50,458 nucleotides of DNA. It comes from Bacillota bacterium (GTDB taxonomy: Bacteria; Bacillota; Clostridia; Oscillospirales; Oscillospiraceae). The notes under the pieces were generated by a model. The model worked only from the letters and a program-made list of their open reading frames with translations, was not told the DNA's origin and searched no databases. Shown piece by piece: positions 6,758-15,318 of the stretch. The stretch lies in assembly GCA_021768085.1 (NCBI GenBank), contig JAETOJ010000019.1, positions 1 through 50,458 of the forward strand, in the 5' to 3' direction. A program made the translations under genes and the position numbers. How positions within the stretch are numbered: the first letter of the stretch is position 1; each line of letters opens with the position of its first letter.

Positions 6758-8062
6758 TTATACGCCCGCGCCCGCAGGCTCTTTTTCCGGTTCCGCCTCC
6801 TGCCTGGCCAGGGCCTTGGCGTTGGCCAGCATCAGCTTGATCCGGTTTTCCTGGTTGATCTTGGTGGCCCCAGGGTCGTAGTCGATGGCCACGATGTTGG
6901 AGTTGGGGTAGTCGTCCTTCAGCTTGCGGATCATGCCCTTGCCCACGATGTGGTTGGGCAGGCAGCCAAAGGGCTGGGTGCACACGATGTTGGGTACCCC
7001 GGAGTGGATCAGCTCCAGCATCTCGCCGGTGAGCAGCCACCCCTCCCCCATCTTGTTCCCGTCGCCTAAATAGCCCTGCACCAGCTTGTGCATCGCCTCA
7101 AAGGTGCCGGGGGCGCGGAAGCGGCTCTTTTTCAGGGCAGCGATCATGTCCTTCTGGCAGGCCTCGATGTAGCCCTTGAAGACCTGACACACCTTCTTTT
7201 TGGCCCACAGCCCGCCGTAGATATCCACGTCCACCTCCCGGTTGAAGATCTTAAAGATCATGAAATCGGTGAGGCCGGGCACCACGGGCTCCGCCCCTTC
7301 GGACAGCAGGAAGTCCTCCAGGTTGTTGTTGCCCAGGGGGGAGAACTTCACGTAGATCTCCCCCACCACCCCCACCTTCACCTTCTCAACCTGGGAGACG
7401 GGGACGGCGGCGAAGTCGGCGATGATGGCATCAAAGTTGTCCCGCATCTGCTTGCGGCTCATGCCCTTCCCCTGCTGGAAGCCGTCGATGAGCCTGCCCT
7501 GCCACTCGTCCACCATGCGGTCGGTCTGGCCGTGGTTCAGCTCGTAGGGCCGCACCTGGTTGGCCACGTTGACGATCAAGTCCCCGTACAGCATGGCGTA
7601 GATCATCTTGCGGATCATGGACAGGGTCAGCGTCCAGCCCGGGTTTTTCTCCAGCCCGGACAGGTTCACCGAGATGACGGGCACAAAAGCCAGATCCGCC
7701 TTCTCCAGCGCCTTGCGCAGCAGGTGGATGTAGTTGGACGCCCGGCAGCCACCACCGGTCTGGGTGATGAACAGGGCGATCTTGTGGGGATCATAGCCCC
7801 CATGCTTGATGGCGTCGATGAGCTGGCCGATCACCAGCAGGGCGGGGTAACAGGTGTCGTTGTGGACGTACTTCAGCCCCTCGTCCACGATACCCCGGTG
7901 GTTGGTGGTAAGCATATCCACCTTGTAGCCCTCCAGCACCAGCAATTGCCGGAACATCCCGAAGTGGACGGGCAGCATCTGGGGCATGAGGATGGTGTAT
8001 TCCTCCTTCATCTCCTTGGTAAAGAGCAGCCGTCCGTCCTTGTCATATTTCAGCTCGGCCAT
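6758..8062 (-). CDS. 2-hydroxyacyl-CoA dehydratase-type (COG3581-like) iron-sulfur protein
   Basis: A 434-residue protein preceded by GAAAGGAGC. Conserved Cys positions are visible in HNDTCYPALLVIGQ, TQTGGGCRASNYIHLLRK and TQPFGCLPNHIVGKGM, consistent with an iron-sulfur cluster subunit of the HgdB/HgdC-related superfamily. Related proteins are often fused behind an activase and a DUF2229 domain in one ~1,400-residue chain; here that partner is the separate gene at 8820-11759, with a GNAT gene between. The substrate is unknown: despite the name, many members are not proven dehydratases. Confidence 0.82.
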   Translation of the reverse strand: MAELKYDKDGRLLFTKEMKEEYTILMPQMLPVHFGMFRQLLVLEGYKVDMLTTNHRGIVDEGLKYVHNDTCYPALLVIGQLIDAIKHGGYDPHKIALFITQTGGGCRASNYIHLLRKALEKADLAFVPVISVNLSGLEKNPGWTLTLSMIRKMIYAMLYGDLIVNVANQVRPYELNHGQTDRMVDEWQGRLIDGFQQGKGMSRKQMRDNFDAIIADFAAVPVSQVEKVKVGVVGEIYVKFSPLGNNNLEDFLLSEGAEPVVPGLTDFMIFKIFNREVDVDIYGGLWAKKKVCQVFKGYIEACQKDMIAALKKSRFRAPGTFEAMHKLVQGYLGDGNKMGEGWLLTGEMLELIHSGVPNIVCTQPFGCLPNHIVGKGMIRKLKDDYPNSNIVAIDYDPGATKINQENRIKLMLANAKALARQEAEPEKEPAGAGV

Positions 8063-8089
8063 AGGGTAAAGCTCCTTTCATAGGGAAAA

Positions 8090-8830
8090 TCAGTCGCGGG
8101 ACAGCCAGCACAGCGTTCCGCTTGACAGGGTCATACCCAGAGAGCGCTGGAGCGCCAGGGATGGCCCGTTGCCCGTCAACACCTGCCCGAAGGGGATGTG
8201 GCACCGGGACAGCTCCAGGCCAATCAGATGCCCTTCCAGCGCCGCGGCGAAGCCCCGGCGGCGGTAGGGTGGGAAGATCTCCAGCAGACCCATAGAGCCC
8301 TCCGCGTGGCAGCCCGCAAAGCCCACCATGGCGTCCTCATAAAAGCCGCCCAGCAGCTGTCCCCGCTCCAGCAGGGAGTGCAGGTAGTCCTCCCCCTCCA
8401 GCTCATAGTGGGCGGCTACCTGGGGCAGGTCGCTCACATTTAGCTGCCGGATGGCGAGGCCACAGTCCGGAATCTGGGGCGGCTGGGTGCGCAGATAAGC
8501 GGCCTGATAGCTGACCCCGTCCAGAAAGAAGTCCACGCCAAACCGCTCCTGAAGCAGCGGGATGCAGAACTCCTCGTGGGCGGCAACCAGCAGTCTGCCG
8601 TTGGCGGGCAGAAGAATGCACAGCCGTCGGGCGTCCTCCATCCCGGCACAACACATTAAATAGGTGTGAAAGCCCTCCGGATCCTCGGGGCTGGGAACAT
8701 CCACCAGGGCGGCGGTGGAGGAGGCGTAAATAACGGTTCCGATGCCCCGCCGAACCGCCTCAGTCATGTCCAGGTAACGCACCGGATCCCGGTCAAACAT
8801 GGGCTGGCAGACACTCAGATCAGTGTTCAC
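8090..8830 (-). CDS. GNAT family N-acetyltransferase
   Basis: A 246-residue protein with GTG start at 8830, preceded by GGAGGAGAG and overlapping the end of the activase gene by 11 bases, so translation is coupled. The N-terminal half (1-130) is a divergent domain with no motif I can name. The C-terminal half is GNAT-like, with MGLLEIFPPYRRRGFAAALE as the acetyl-CoA loop and SLALQRSLGMTLSSG as motif B. Its position between two subunits of one enzyme system hints that it acts with them, but no substrate can be given. Confidence 0.82.
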   Translation of the reverse strand: MNTDLSVCQPMFDRDPVRYLDMTEAVRRGIGTVIYASSTAALVDVPSPEDPEGFHTYLMCCAGMEDARRLCILLPANGRLLVAAHEEFCIPLLQERFGVDFFLDGVSYQAAYLRTQPPQIPDCGLAIRQLNVSDLPQVAAHYELEGEDYLHSLLERGQLLGGFYEDAMVGFAGCHAEGSMGLLEIFPPYRRRGFAAALEGHLIGLELSRCHIPFGQVLTGNGPSLALQRSLGMTLSSGTLCWLSRD

Positions 8831-11759
8831 GGCGTTTTCTCTCCTCCATGGCGGCCATCAGCGAGCGGACACGGATCTTCACTGCGCCCAGATTGCTGAT
8901 GTCGTCGATCTTCAGCTGGGTATACAGCCTGCCGCCCCCCTCCAGGATGGATCGCACCTCGTCCCCGGTGATGGCATCGGTGCCGCAGCCAAAGCTCACC
9001 AGCTGTACCAGCTCCATGTCGGGCTGGGTGCACACATACCGGGCAGCGTTATACATACGGGCCTGGAACGTCCATTGGTTGAGCACCTTTCGGGGGGCGT
9101 AGTCCTCCAGCCAGGCCACCGCGTCCTCACTCACCACCACAAAGCCGAAGGAGGTAATGAGGTCGTTGATGCCGTGGTTGATCTCCGGGTCGATGTGGTA
9201 GGGCCGGCCCGCCAGCACCAGGATGGGCAGCCCCTGGGCTCGGGCCCGCTCGATGTACTGCCGCCCCGTGTGGTGGATCTCCTCCTTGTACCGGTCATAG
9301 GCCTGGTACGCCGCCCGGATGGCACTGGCGGCCTCCTTCCGGGGGACGCCGAAGGTGTCGGCAAACCATTGGGAGCCGATACGCTCATAGTCCTTCGGCC
9401 GGTGCAACCCCGCATAGGGGTTGAGGAAGCGGGTTTTTTTCAGATCCGGCATATTGGCGGCCAGCAGCTCGGGGTAGTAGGCCACCACCGGGCAATTGTA
9501 GTTGTTGTCCGAGGTCTTTTCATCGAAGTTGTAGGACATACAGGGGTAGAAAATGGCGTCCACCCCCGCCTCCACCAGGGCCTCCACGTGGCCGTGGAGC
9601 AGCTTGGCAGGGTAGCACACCGTGTCTGACGGGATGGTGCGCTGGCCCTTGATATACAGCTTCCGGGAGGACTCCGGGGAGAGTACCACCTCAAAGTTCA
9701 GCCGGGTGAACAGGGCGTACCAGAAGGGGAGGTTTTCGTACATATTCAGCCCAAAGGGCAGGCCAATCCGCCCCCGGGAGCCGTCTCCAAGGCCTTTGCC
9801 CTCCATGGCCCGCAGCTTCTCATACTTCCAGCGATACAAGTCGGGCAGCTCCGCCTTCTCCTTGCCCAAAGGCCGGGAGCAACGGTTGCCGGAGATGAAC
9901 CGCCGCCCGCTGTCGAAGGCGTTGACGGTGAGGGAGCAGTGGTTGGTGCACAGGTTACAGGTGACGGGCTTGGCGGAGTGAGTGAAGCCCTCCAGCGCCG
10001 CCTCGTCCAGCAGGGCGGACTGCTCCAGCCCCAGATCCCGGGCGGCCAGCGCCGCGCCGAACGCTCCCATGATACCCGCGATGGTGGGGCGGGTCACATT
10101 TCGGCCCAGCTCCTGCTCAAAGGCCCGGAGCACCGCGTCATTGTGGAAGGTGCCGCCCTGAACGACAATGTGTTTGCCCAGATCGTCGGCGCTGGCGGCG
10201 CGGATCACCTTATAAATGGCGTTCTTCACGATGGAGATACTTAGCCCTGCACTGATGTCCTCCACAGACGCCCCGTCCTTCTGGGCCTGCTTCACGGAGG
10301 AGTTCATGAACACGGTGCACCGGGAGCCCAGGTTCACCGGCTTCTGGGTAAACAGGCCCAGCTTGGCAAAGTCGGCGATGCTGTAGCCCAGGGCCTTGGC
10401 GAAGGTCTCGATGAAGGAGCCGCAGCCGGAGGAGCACGCCTCGTTGAGCATGATAGAGTCCACCGCGCCGTTGCGGATCTTGAAGCACTTCATGTCCTGG
10501 CCGCCGATGTCGATGATGAAATCCACATCCGGGTTGAAGTGGGCGGCAGCCCGATAGTGGGCCACCGTCTCCACCAGCCCTAAGTCGCAGGAGAAGGCGT
10601 TTTTGATCAGATCCTCCCCGTAGCCGGTGACGGCAGAACCCTTGATCTTGATCCGGTTCCCGCACAACTTGTAGATCTCCTTGAGCTGCTCCAGCACGAT
10701 GGCCACCGGGTTGCCCAGATTGGAGTGGTAGTAAGTATACAGCAGCCCGCCATCCGGGGCGATGAGGGCCATTTTCGTGGTGGTGGAGCCGGCGTCGATG
10801 CCTAAATAGGCGTCCCCCGCATAGGTGCCGATGTCCAGCTGGGGCGGTGTGGAGGCGTTGTGCCGGGCGGCAAAGGCGTCATAGTCCGCCTGGCTCTCGA
10901 ACAGGGGGGGCATGGTGTCCACCACCGAGGTGGCGTCCCGGCTCTCCCGGAGCTTCCGCAGCAACTCATCGAAGGGTTTGGCCTCGTAGTCGGAGGCGCA
11001 CAGCGCCGCCCCCATAGCGGCGAAGCAGTCGCCGTCCTCGGGGAAAACGGCGTGCTCCTCATCCAATTGCAGGGTGTCCACAAACCGCTCCCGCAGACCC
11101 ATGAGGAAGTGGAGGGGCCCGCCCAGAAACACAATTTTGCCCTTCAGCTCCCGGCCCTGGGTGAGGCCGGCCACCGTCTGATCCACCACCGCCTGGAAGA
11201 TGGAGGCGGCCACGTCCTCCTTCCGCCCGCCCTGGTTCAGGATGGGCTGGATGTCGCTCTTGGCGAACACGCCGCACCGGGAGGCAATGGGGTAGATCTT
11301 CTCGTGCTTCAGAGACAGGGCGTCCAGCTCGTTGACGGTGACATTCATTAAGGTGGCCATCTGGTCGATGAACGCCCCAGTGCCCCCGGCGCAAGAGCCG
11401 TTCATCCGCTCCTCCAGAGCGCCGCCGAAGAAGATGATCTTGGCGTCCTCGCCGCCCAGCTCGATGACCGCGTCGGTATCTGGGATATAGGCGTTCACCG
11501 CCGCGGCAGTGGCGTACACCTCCTGCACAAAGTCCAGCTCCGCGGCCTTGGCCACCCCCAACCCAGCGGAGCCGGTGATCACCAGGCGCACGTCCTGCCC
11601 CCGGAGCATCTCCTCGATAGAGCTCAGGGTCTCGCAAGCCCGCTCCCGGGCCTTGGAATAGTGCCGCTCATAGGAGCGGAACAGCAGCTTATTGTCCTCG
11701 TCCAGCACCACCACCTTGACGGTGGTGCTGCCGATGTCGATGCCAACCCGCAGAATCAT
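8820..11759 (-). CDS. Acyl-CoA dehydratase activase, double ATPase domain plus DUF2229
   Basis: A 979-residue protein. Two BadF/BcrA-type actin-fold ATPase domains follow each other: residues ~3-260 with VGIDIGSTTVKVVVLD and NGSCAGGTGAFIDQM, and ~315-590 with LGIDAGSTTTKMALIA, DFIIDIGGQDMKCFKI and NEACSSGCGSFIETFA. Residues ~600-979 form a DUF2229 (COG3580-like) domain including SDTVCYPAKLLHGH and FYPCMSYNF. Such activases use ATP to push an electron from an iron-sulfur cluster into a partner enzyme. The partner is probably the 434-residue protein encoded two genes downstream. The promoter is at 11833-11861. Confidence 0.92.
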   Translation of the reverse strand: MILRVGIDIGSTTVKVVVLDEDNKLLFRSYERHYSKARERACETLSSIEEMLRGQDVRLVITGSAGLGVAKAAELDFVQEVYATAAAVNAYIPDTDAVIELGGEDAKIIFFGGALEERMNGSCAGGTGAFIDQMATLMNVTVNELDALSLKHEKIYPIASRCGVFAKSDIQPILNQGGRKEDVAASIFQAVVDQTVAGLTQGRELKGKIVFLGGPLHFLMGLRERFVDTLQLDEEHAVFPEDGDCFAAMGAALCASDYEAKPFDELLRKLRESRDATSVVDTMPPLFESQADYDAFAARHNASTPPQLDIGTYAGDAYLGIDAGSTTTKMALIAPDGGLLYTYYHSNLGNPVAIVLEQLKEIYKLCGNRIKIKGSAVTGYGEDLIKNAFSCDLGLVETVAHYRAAAHFNPDVDFIIDIGGQDMKCFKIRNGAVDSIMLNEACSSGCGSFIETFAKALGYSIADFAKLGLFTQKPVNLGSRCTVFMNSSVKQAQKDGASVEDISAGLSISIVKNAIYKVIRAASADDLGKHIVVQGGTFHNDAVLRAFEQELGRNVTRPTIAGIMGAFGAALAARDLGLEQSALLDEAALEGFTHSAKPVTCNLCTNHCSLTVNAFDSGRRFISGNRCSRPLGKEKAELPDLYRWKYEKLRAMEGKGLGDGSRGRIGLPFGLNMYENLPFWYALFTRLNFEVVLSPESSRKLYIKGQRTIPSDTVCYPAKLLHGHVEALVEAGVDAIFYPCMSYNFDEKTSDNNYNCPVVAYYPELLAANMPDLKKTRFLNPYAGLHRPKDYERIGSQWFADTFGVPRKEAASAIRAAYQAYDRYKEEIHHTGRQYIERARAQGLPILVLAGRPYHIDPEINHGINDLITSFGFVVVSEDAVAWLEDYAPRKVLNQWTFQARMYNAARYVCTQPDMELVQLVSFGCGTDAITGDEVRSILEGGGRLYTQLKIDDISNLGAVKIRVRSLMAAMEERKRREH

Positions 11760-11832
11760 AGATGTCCTCCTGTGTTATCGCGCCGTTAAGCCCTGTACGG
11801 CCCAGGCGCTCAGGCTGAAACGTTCAGACGAT

Positions 11833-11861
11833 ATTATATAAAAGTAATAGGCTTTTTTCAA
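11833..11861 (-). promoter_or_regulatory. Sigma-A promoter of the activase operon
   Basis: On the minus strand TTGAAA (11856-11861) and TATAAT (11833-11838) are 17 bp apart, about 74 bp before the activase start codon. The surrounding DNA is AT-rich. Confidence 0.85.
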
Positions 11862-11914
11862 TAGTATAGTTTGACGGTTTTTCCGCAATTCGACAAAAAA
11901 AGCGAACCGTAAAC

Positions 11915-12000
11915 CTGTAGGGACGGCTACCAGCCGCCGCCACCCGGAAGCGCTCCCGGCATGGCGGACGGATAATATCCGCCCCTACAGAGGGTTTTAT
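11915..12000. repeat. 86-bp intergenic element with inverted ends
   Basis: The element begins CTGTAGGGACGG and ends CCGCCCCTACAG, so the ends are inverted copies with a mismatch; inner parts (GGCGGACGGATAATATCCGCC) are also self-complementary. It lies between the activase promoter and the 3' end of asnB. It resembles short dispersed extragenic repeats of Oscillospiraceae; that family link is from memory and needs a genome-wide count. Confidence 0.6.
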
Positions 12001-12023
12001 TTACGCCTCGGATGGGCGCTCTG

Positions 12024-13886
12024 TCATTTGTCGGGTACAAAGGGTGACCGGCCGCATTTTTCCGGGAAATAGACCTGATACCAGATGAGGAAGGACAGCA
12101 CCGTGTAAAGCTTGCGGTGGGTTTTCGCCCGGCCGGAGTAGTGGGTGTCCAGCAGCTCCAGCAGGTACTTCTGGTCGAAAAACTCCGCCACATAGTCCTG
12201 GCTGATCAGGTCTTTGGCCCAGTTGTAGTACTTCTCCTCCCGTAGCCAGGCGATGAAGGGCACCGGGAAGCCCTTCTTGTCCCGTTTCACCCAGTCGTCG
12301 GGGAGCAGGGGCACCGCCGCCATGCGCAGGGGGTACTTGGTCATGGTCTTGCCCCGCATCTTCTGGGAGCTGGGGATGGCCCGGGCCACCGCCCACACCT
12401 CCCGATCCAGGTAGGGCACTCGCAGTTCAAGGGAGTGGGCCATAGTCATGCGATCCGCCTTGCGGAGGATGTCCAGCGGCTGCCACAGGTGGAGGTCCAG
12501 GTACTGCATCTTGGTCAGATCATCTGCCCCCTCGATGGCCTCGAAATAGGGCTCCGTCACGTCATGCCAGGTCAGCTGGTCCCGGTAGGCGGGGGTGAGC
12601 ACCCGCTCCGCCTCCTCGTTGCCGAAGATGAAGGCCTGGCCCACGAAATACTCGTCCACCCCCTTGGCGGCCTTGGTGAGAAAACCCTGCCCATGGAACT
12701 TGGGTAGGCCGGACACCGCCTTGGCCACCGCCTTCCGCAGGGCCAGTGGGGTCTTGCGGTAGGCCCGGAAGGGCTTGGTGGTGTGGTAGGTGATATAGCC
12801 GCCGAACAGCTCGTCCGCCCCCTCGCCGGACAGCACCACCTTCACGTCCTTGGCCGCCAGTTGGGACAGAAAGTACAGCGGAACGGTGGACAGGTTGGCG
12901 TTGGGCTCGTCGGCATAATATTGGATGGCGGGCAGGGCGTCGAAAAACTCCTGGGCGGAGATGGTCTTGGAGATATTGCGCAGTCCCAGCTCCTCACACA
13001 AGGCCTTGGCCTCCCCTGTCTCGTCGAAGTCCTTGTTGGCAAAGCCCACGGAATAGGTCTTGTCCGGCCGGGACAGAGCGGCGATGACGCTGGAGTCGAT
13101 GCCGCCGGACAGGAAGGAGCCCACCTCCACGTCGCTGATCTCGTGGGCCTTGACGGACTCGGCCACAACCTCCCGGATCTGGGCCGCCCTCTGCTCCAGG
13201 GGCATGGGCTGGGGGTCGAAGGAAAAGGTGTGGTAGGAGGCGAACTGGGTGTGCCCGTCCCGGTGGAGCAGGTAGTGGCCGGGGAGCAGGCGGTACATCC
13301 CCTTGAAGAAGGACTCGTTGAGGGCGGAATACTGGAAGGTGAGGTAGAGCTTCAGGGCGCTGGGGTTGAGCTCCTTCTTAAAGCCAGGGTGGGGCAAAAA
13401 GCTCTTGCACTCCGAACCGAAGAAGAACAGCTCCCCCATCTGGGCATAGTAGAAGGGCTTGATGCCGAAGGGATCCCGGGCGCCGAACAGCTCCTTTTTC
13501 TCCTTGTCCCAGATGACGAAGGCGAACATCCCCCGCAGCTTTTTTAGCACCTCCGCTCCCCACTCCAGGTAGCCGTGGAGCACAACCTCGGTGTCACAGT
13601 CGGTGTGGAAGCTGTGGCCCTTGGTAATGAGCTCCTCCCGCAGCTCCCGGAAGTTGTAGGTCTCCCCGTTGTAGGCGATGACGTACCGCCCGTCGGGGCT
13701 GACGATGGGCTGCTGCCCCTTCTCCAGGTCAAGGATAGACAGGCGGCGGTGGGCGATGCCGCAGCATTCGTCGGTGTACTGTCCCTCGCCGTCGGGCCCC
13801 CGGTGGCGGATGGCGTCCCCCATGGCCCCCAGGGCCGTCTTGTCCGGGGGGGCGGAGCGGGACACAAAGCCGGTAAAACCGCACAT
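12024..13886 (-). CDS. asnB: Asparagine synthase (glutamine-hydrolysing)
   Basis: A 620-residue enzyme that makes asparagine from aspartate, ATP and glutamine. The start is set at ATG 13886 (GGAGG 8 bases upstream) because glutaminase domains of this class need Cys2 (MCGFTGFV); a longer start would mask it. The N-terminal glutaminase shows AIRHRGPDGEG and AYNGETYNFRELR. The synthetase domain has the ATP pyrophosphatase loop LSGGIDSSVIAAL and LSGEGADELFGGY. The length fits AsnB/AsnO. It probably shares the promoter at 14071-14099 with the small membrane peptide. Confidence 0.95.
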   Translation of the reverse strand: MCGFTGFVSRSAPPDKTALGAMGDAIRHRGPDGEGQYTDECCGIAHRRLSILDLEKGQQPIVSPDGRYVIAYNGETYNFRELREELITKGHSFHTDCDTEVVLHGYLEWGAEVLKKLRGMFAFVIWDKEKKELFGARDPFGIKPFYYAQMGELFFFGSECKSFLPHPGFKKELNPSALKLYLTFQYSALNESFFKGMYRLLPGHYLLHRDGHTQFASYHTFSFDPQPMPLEQRAAQIREVVAESVKAHEISDVEVGSFLSGGIDSSVIAALSRPDKTYSVGFANKDFDETGEAKALCEELGLRNISKTISAQEFFDALPAIQYYADEPNANLSTVPLYFLSQLAAKDVKVVLSGEGADELFGGYITYHTTKPFRAYRKTPLALRKAVAKAVSGLPKFHGQGFLTKAAKGVDEYFVGQAFIFGNEEAERVLTPAYRDQLTWHDVTEPYFEAIEGADDLTKMQYLDLHLWQPLDILRKADRMTMAHSLELRVPYLDREVWAVARAIPSSQKMRGKTMTKYPLRMAAVPLLPDDWVKRDKKGFPVPFIAWLREEKYYNWAKDLISQDYVAEFFDQKYLLELLDTHYSGRAKTHRKLYTVLSFLIWYQVYFPEKCGRSPFVPDK

Positions 13887-13914
13887 ATTCAAATCCTCCA
13901 ATTCGCCGGTTATA

Positions 13915-14034
13915 TTATCGTTTCTTCAGCAGAAATTTGGCTACTGTTATTGCAATCGCAGCAACTATGCCGATGTATACACCCAAGATCAGCATGGATG
14001 CAATCACAGCTATCGTAATATATAGTGGAAGCAT
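13915..14034 (-). CDS. 39-residue single-pass membrane peptide
   Basis: The frame MLPLYITIAVIASMLILG onward is almost entirely hydrophobic and ends KFLLKKR, a typical N-out or N-in single helix with a basic C-terminal anchor. AGGGAGGACGGGAA precedes ATG 14034, which is why this start is chosen over an upstream Met. It lies 28 bp before asnB and behind a strong promoter. Its role is unknown; small peptides of this kind often regulate a transporter or enzyme. Confidence 0.65.
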   Translation of the reverse strand: MLPLYITIAVIASMLILGVYIGIVAAIAITVAKFLLKKR

Positions 14035-14070
14035 TTCCCGTCCTCCCTTCCACATATACAGTCTTTCCAT

Positions 14071-14099
14071 AGAATAAGGCTTCCAATAAAAAATGTCAA
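14071..14099 (-). promoter_or_regulatory. Sigma-A promoter of membrane peptide and asnB
   Basis: On the minus strand TTGACA (14094-14099) and TATTCT (14071-14076) are 17 bp apart, 37 bp before the membrane-peptide start. This marks DNA that is still host on the left side of the prophage junction. Confidence 0.8.
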
Positions 14100-14140
14100 C
14101 CAATAAGATGGAGATTGCCGCGGGAAGGCAGGCATTACTA

Positions 14141-14185
14141 TTAGGTTACACAAGGCCACAAGGCCATGTGTGGCCTAATTTTTTT
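14141..14185 (+). terminator. Rho-independent terminator at the host/prophage junction
   Basis: TTAGGTTACACA (14141-14152) pairs with TGTGTGGCCTAA (14167-14178), 12 bp including two G-T pairs, and is followed by seven T residues. No plus-strand gene precedes it in the window. It may end a transcript of the circular phage form or act as an attenuator ahead of the first phage gene, which starts 20 bp further on. Confidence 0.75.
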
Positions 14186-14204
14186 ATCGTTTGGGGGTGA
14201 GGAC

Positions 14205-14489
14205 GTGGCCGATTATGCTTTCAGAACACTGGAAGATCGCCAGAAAATTGAAAAGTTGTGGGAGGATGGGCGGACGCCTAAAGAAATTTCCGAAACCACG
14301 GGCGTGTCCGTCCATGTGGTCTATAAGGAAATGACCAGGGGGCAGGACGGGACCCGCCTGCCGGACCAGCGCCTGCGGTACAGCGCGGAACTGGCCCAGC
14401 GCCGGGTGCAGGCGTCGCTGGAGCGCCGGGGCAAGCGGACCGGGCAGCCCACCAACAGCGGCAAGGCGGCGGAGGCCGCCGGGAGATAG
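14205..14489 (+). CDS. IS30-like helix-turn-helix phage protein
   Basis: A 94-residue protein read from GTG 14205, which has GGGGGTGAGG just upstream; an earlier ATG at 14166 lies inside the terminator hairpin and is rejected. Residues ~8-40 form a helix-turn-helix (KIEKLWEDGRTPKEISETTG, then VSVHVVYKEMTRG) like the N-terminus of IS30 transposases. The following RYSAELAQRRVQ segment also fits, but the catalytic domain is absent. It probably binds DNA, perhaps as an early phage regulator. It is the first gene of the prophage in this window. Confidence 0.68.
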   Translation: MADYAFRTLEDRQKIEKLWEDGRTPKEISETTGVSVHVVYKEMTRGQDGTRLPDQRLRYSAELAQRRVQASLERRGKRTGQPTNSGKAAEAAGR

Positions 14490-14498
14490 GAGGACACC

Positions 14499-14969
14499 AT
14501 GGCGAAACAAACAGAAATCAAGTTCAGGGATCGAGGCGGTTTCCTGGAGGGGCGGAGGGGAAATCTGACCTTTGCCATCTATGACGACAACCTGTGGAAA
14601 GACCCAAAGAAAAAGACGTGTTCCGTGGTGGTCCGGCACAAGGACATTGAAAGCCTGGGTTTCAACACCGCCGGCCACCGCCATTTCATGCTGGAGGGTG
14701 CCAAAGAGTTCTGCCAGAAAATTGCCGCCGGAGAAATCGACCCGGAGGCGCTGCTGATGGAATTTGCGGCGGAGGACATGGCCAGGGAACAGGCCGCCAT
14801 CCGGGACGTGACCGAGCGGGCCAAGAAATTCCACGCCCGCCTGGACGCCATGGGGCTGAAATACCGGGACCTGCTGGAATTGGAGGTCCTGGCGCACAGC
14901 CTGGGCGATATGGGCCACAATATCCTGCTGGGGTATGAGCGCGGGGAGGGCTGGCCAAGTGGGACCTGA
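14499..14969 (+). CDS. Phage protein of unknown function
   Basis: A 156-residue protein with a strong AGGAGG before ATG. Beta-rich N-terminus (EGRRGNLTFAIYDD) and a helical C-terminal half (AAEDMAREQAAIRDVTERAKK). No family is recognised. It is the second gene of the tightly spaced early operon. Confidence 0.7.
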   Translation: MAKQTEIKFRDRGGFLEGRRGNLTFAIYDDNLWKDPKKKTCSVVVRHKDIESLGFNTAGHRHFMLEGAKEFCQKIAAGEIDPEALLMEFAAEDMAREQAAIRDVTERAKKFHARLDAMGLKYRDLLELEVLAHSLGDMGHNILLGYERGEGWPSGT

Positions 14970-15318
14970 AAACAGCGGCGGCCCTGTGGTGGCCTATCTT
15001 GACGGCCAGCCCGTGGAGATCGGCCAGGACCTGCCGGAGATTACGCCGGACTATTCGGCGGGCGGGGTTTCGGCGGCGGACGCGGCGGAGGCCATGGCAA
15101 CCGCGTCAAAGGCATGGGCGGACGTGTCCATAACCATGGAGGTGGCGGCGGAGGGCCTACGGGCTTTTATGTACTCCATGGAGTTAGGCATGGCCGTACA
15201 CCTGGCGCGGATATTCGAGCCGGACCTGGCCCGCCGGTATATCCGCACAAAGAAAAAGCGGACCCGCAAGAAATACGAAAAGCGGATCATGGCCTGGTTT
15301 CGGGAGGTGCTGGGGTAA
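14959..15318 (+). CDS. Phage protein of unknown function, basic C-terminus
   Basis: A 119-residue protein. GTG 14959 is preferred because GGGGAGGG lies 9 bases upstream; an ATG at 14935 is the alternative. The protein has an Ala-rich helical middle and a strongly basic tail (RYIRTKKKRTRKKYEKRI), which suggests nucleic-acid contact. It overlaps the preceding gene by 11 bases. No family is recognised. Confidence 0.6.
   Translation: MGPENSGGPVVAYLDGQPVEIGQDLPEITPDYSAGGVSAADAAEAMATASKAWADVSITMEVAAEGLRAFMYSMELGMAVHLARIFEPDLARRYIRTKKKRTRKKYEKRIMAWFREVLG

Noticed and set aside
12783..13547. Plus-strand open frame opposite asnB
   Set aside because: Antisense shadow of a well-supported enzyme gene; low-complexity composition and no start signal.
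14205..14489. IS30 transposase gene
   Set aside because: Only the helix-turn-helix part is present, no DDE domain and no inverted repeats, so it is treated as a phage DNA-binding protein.
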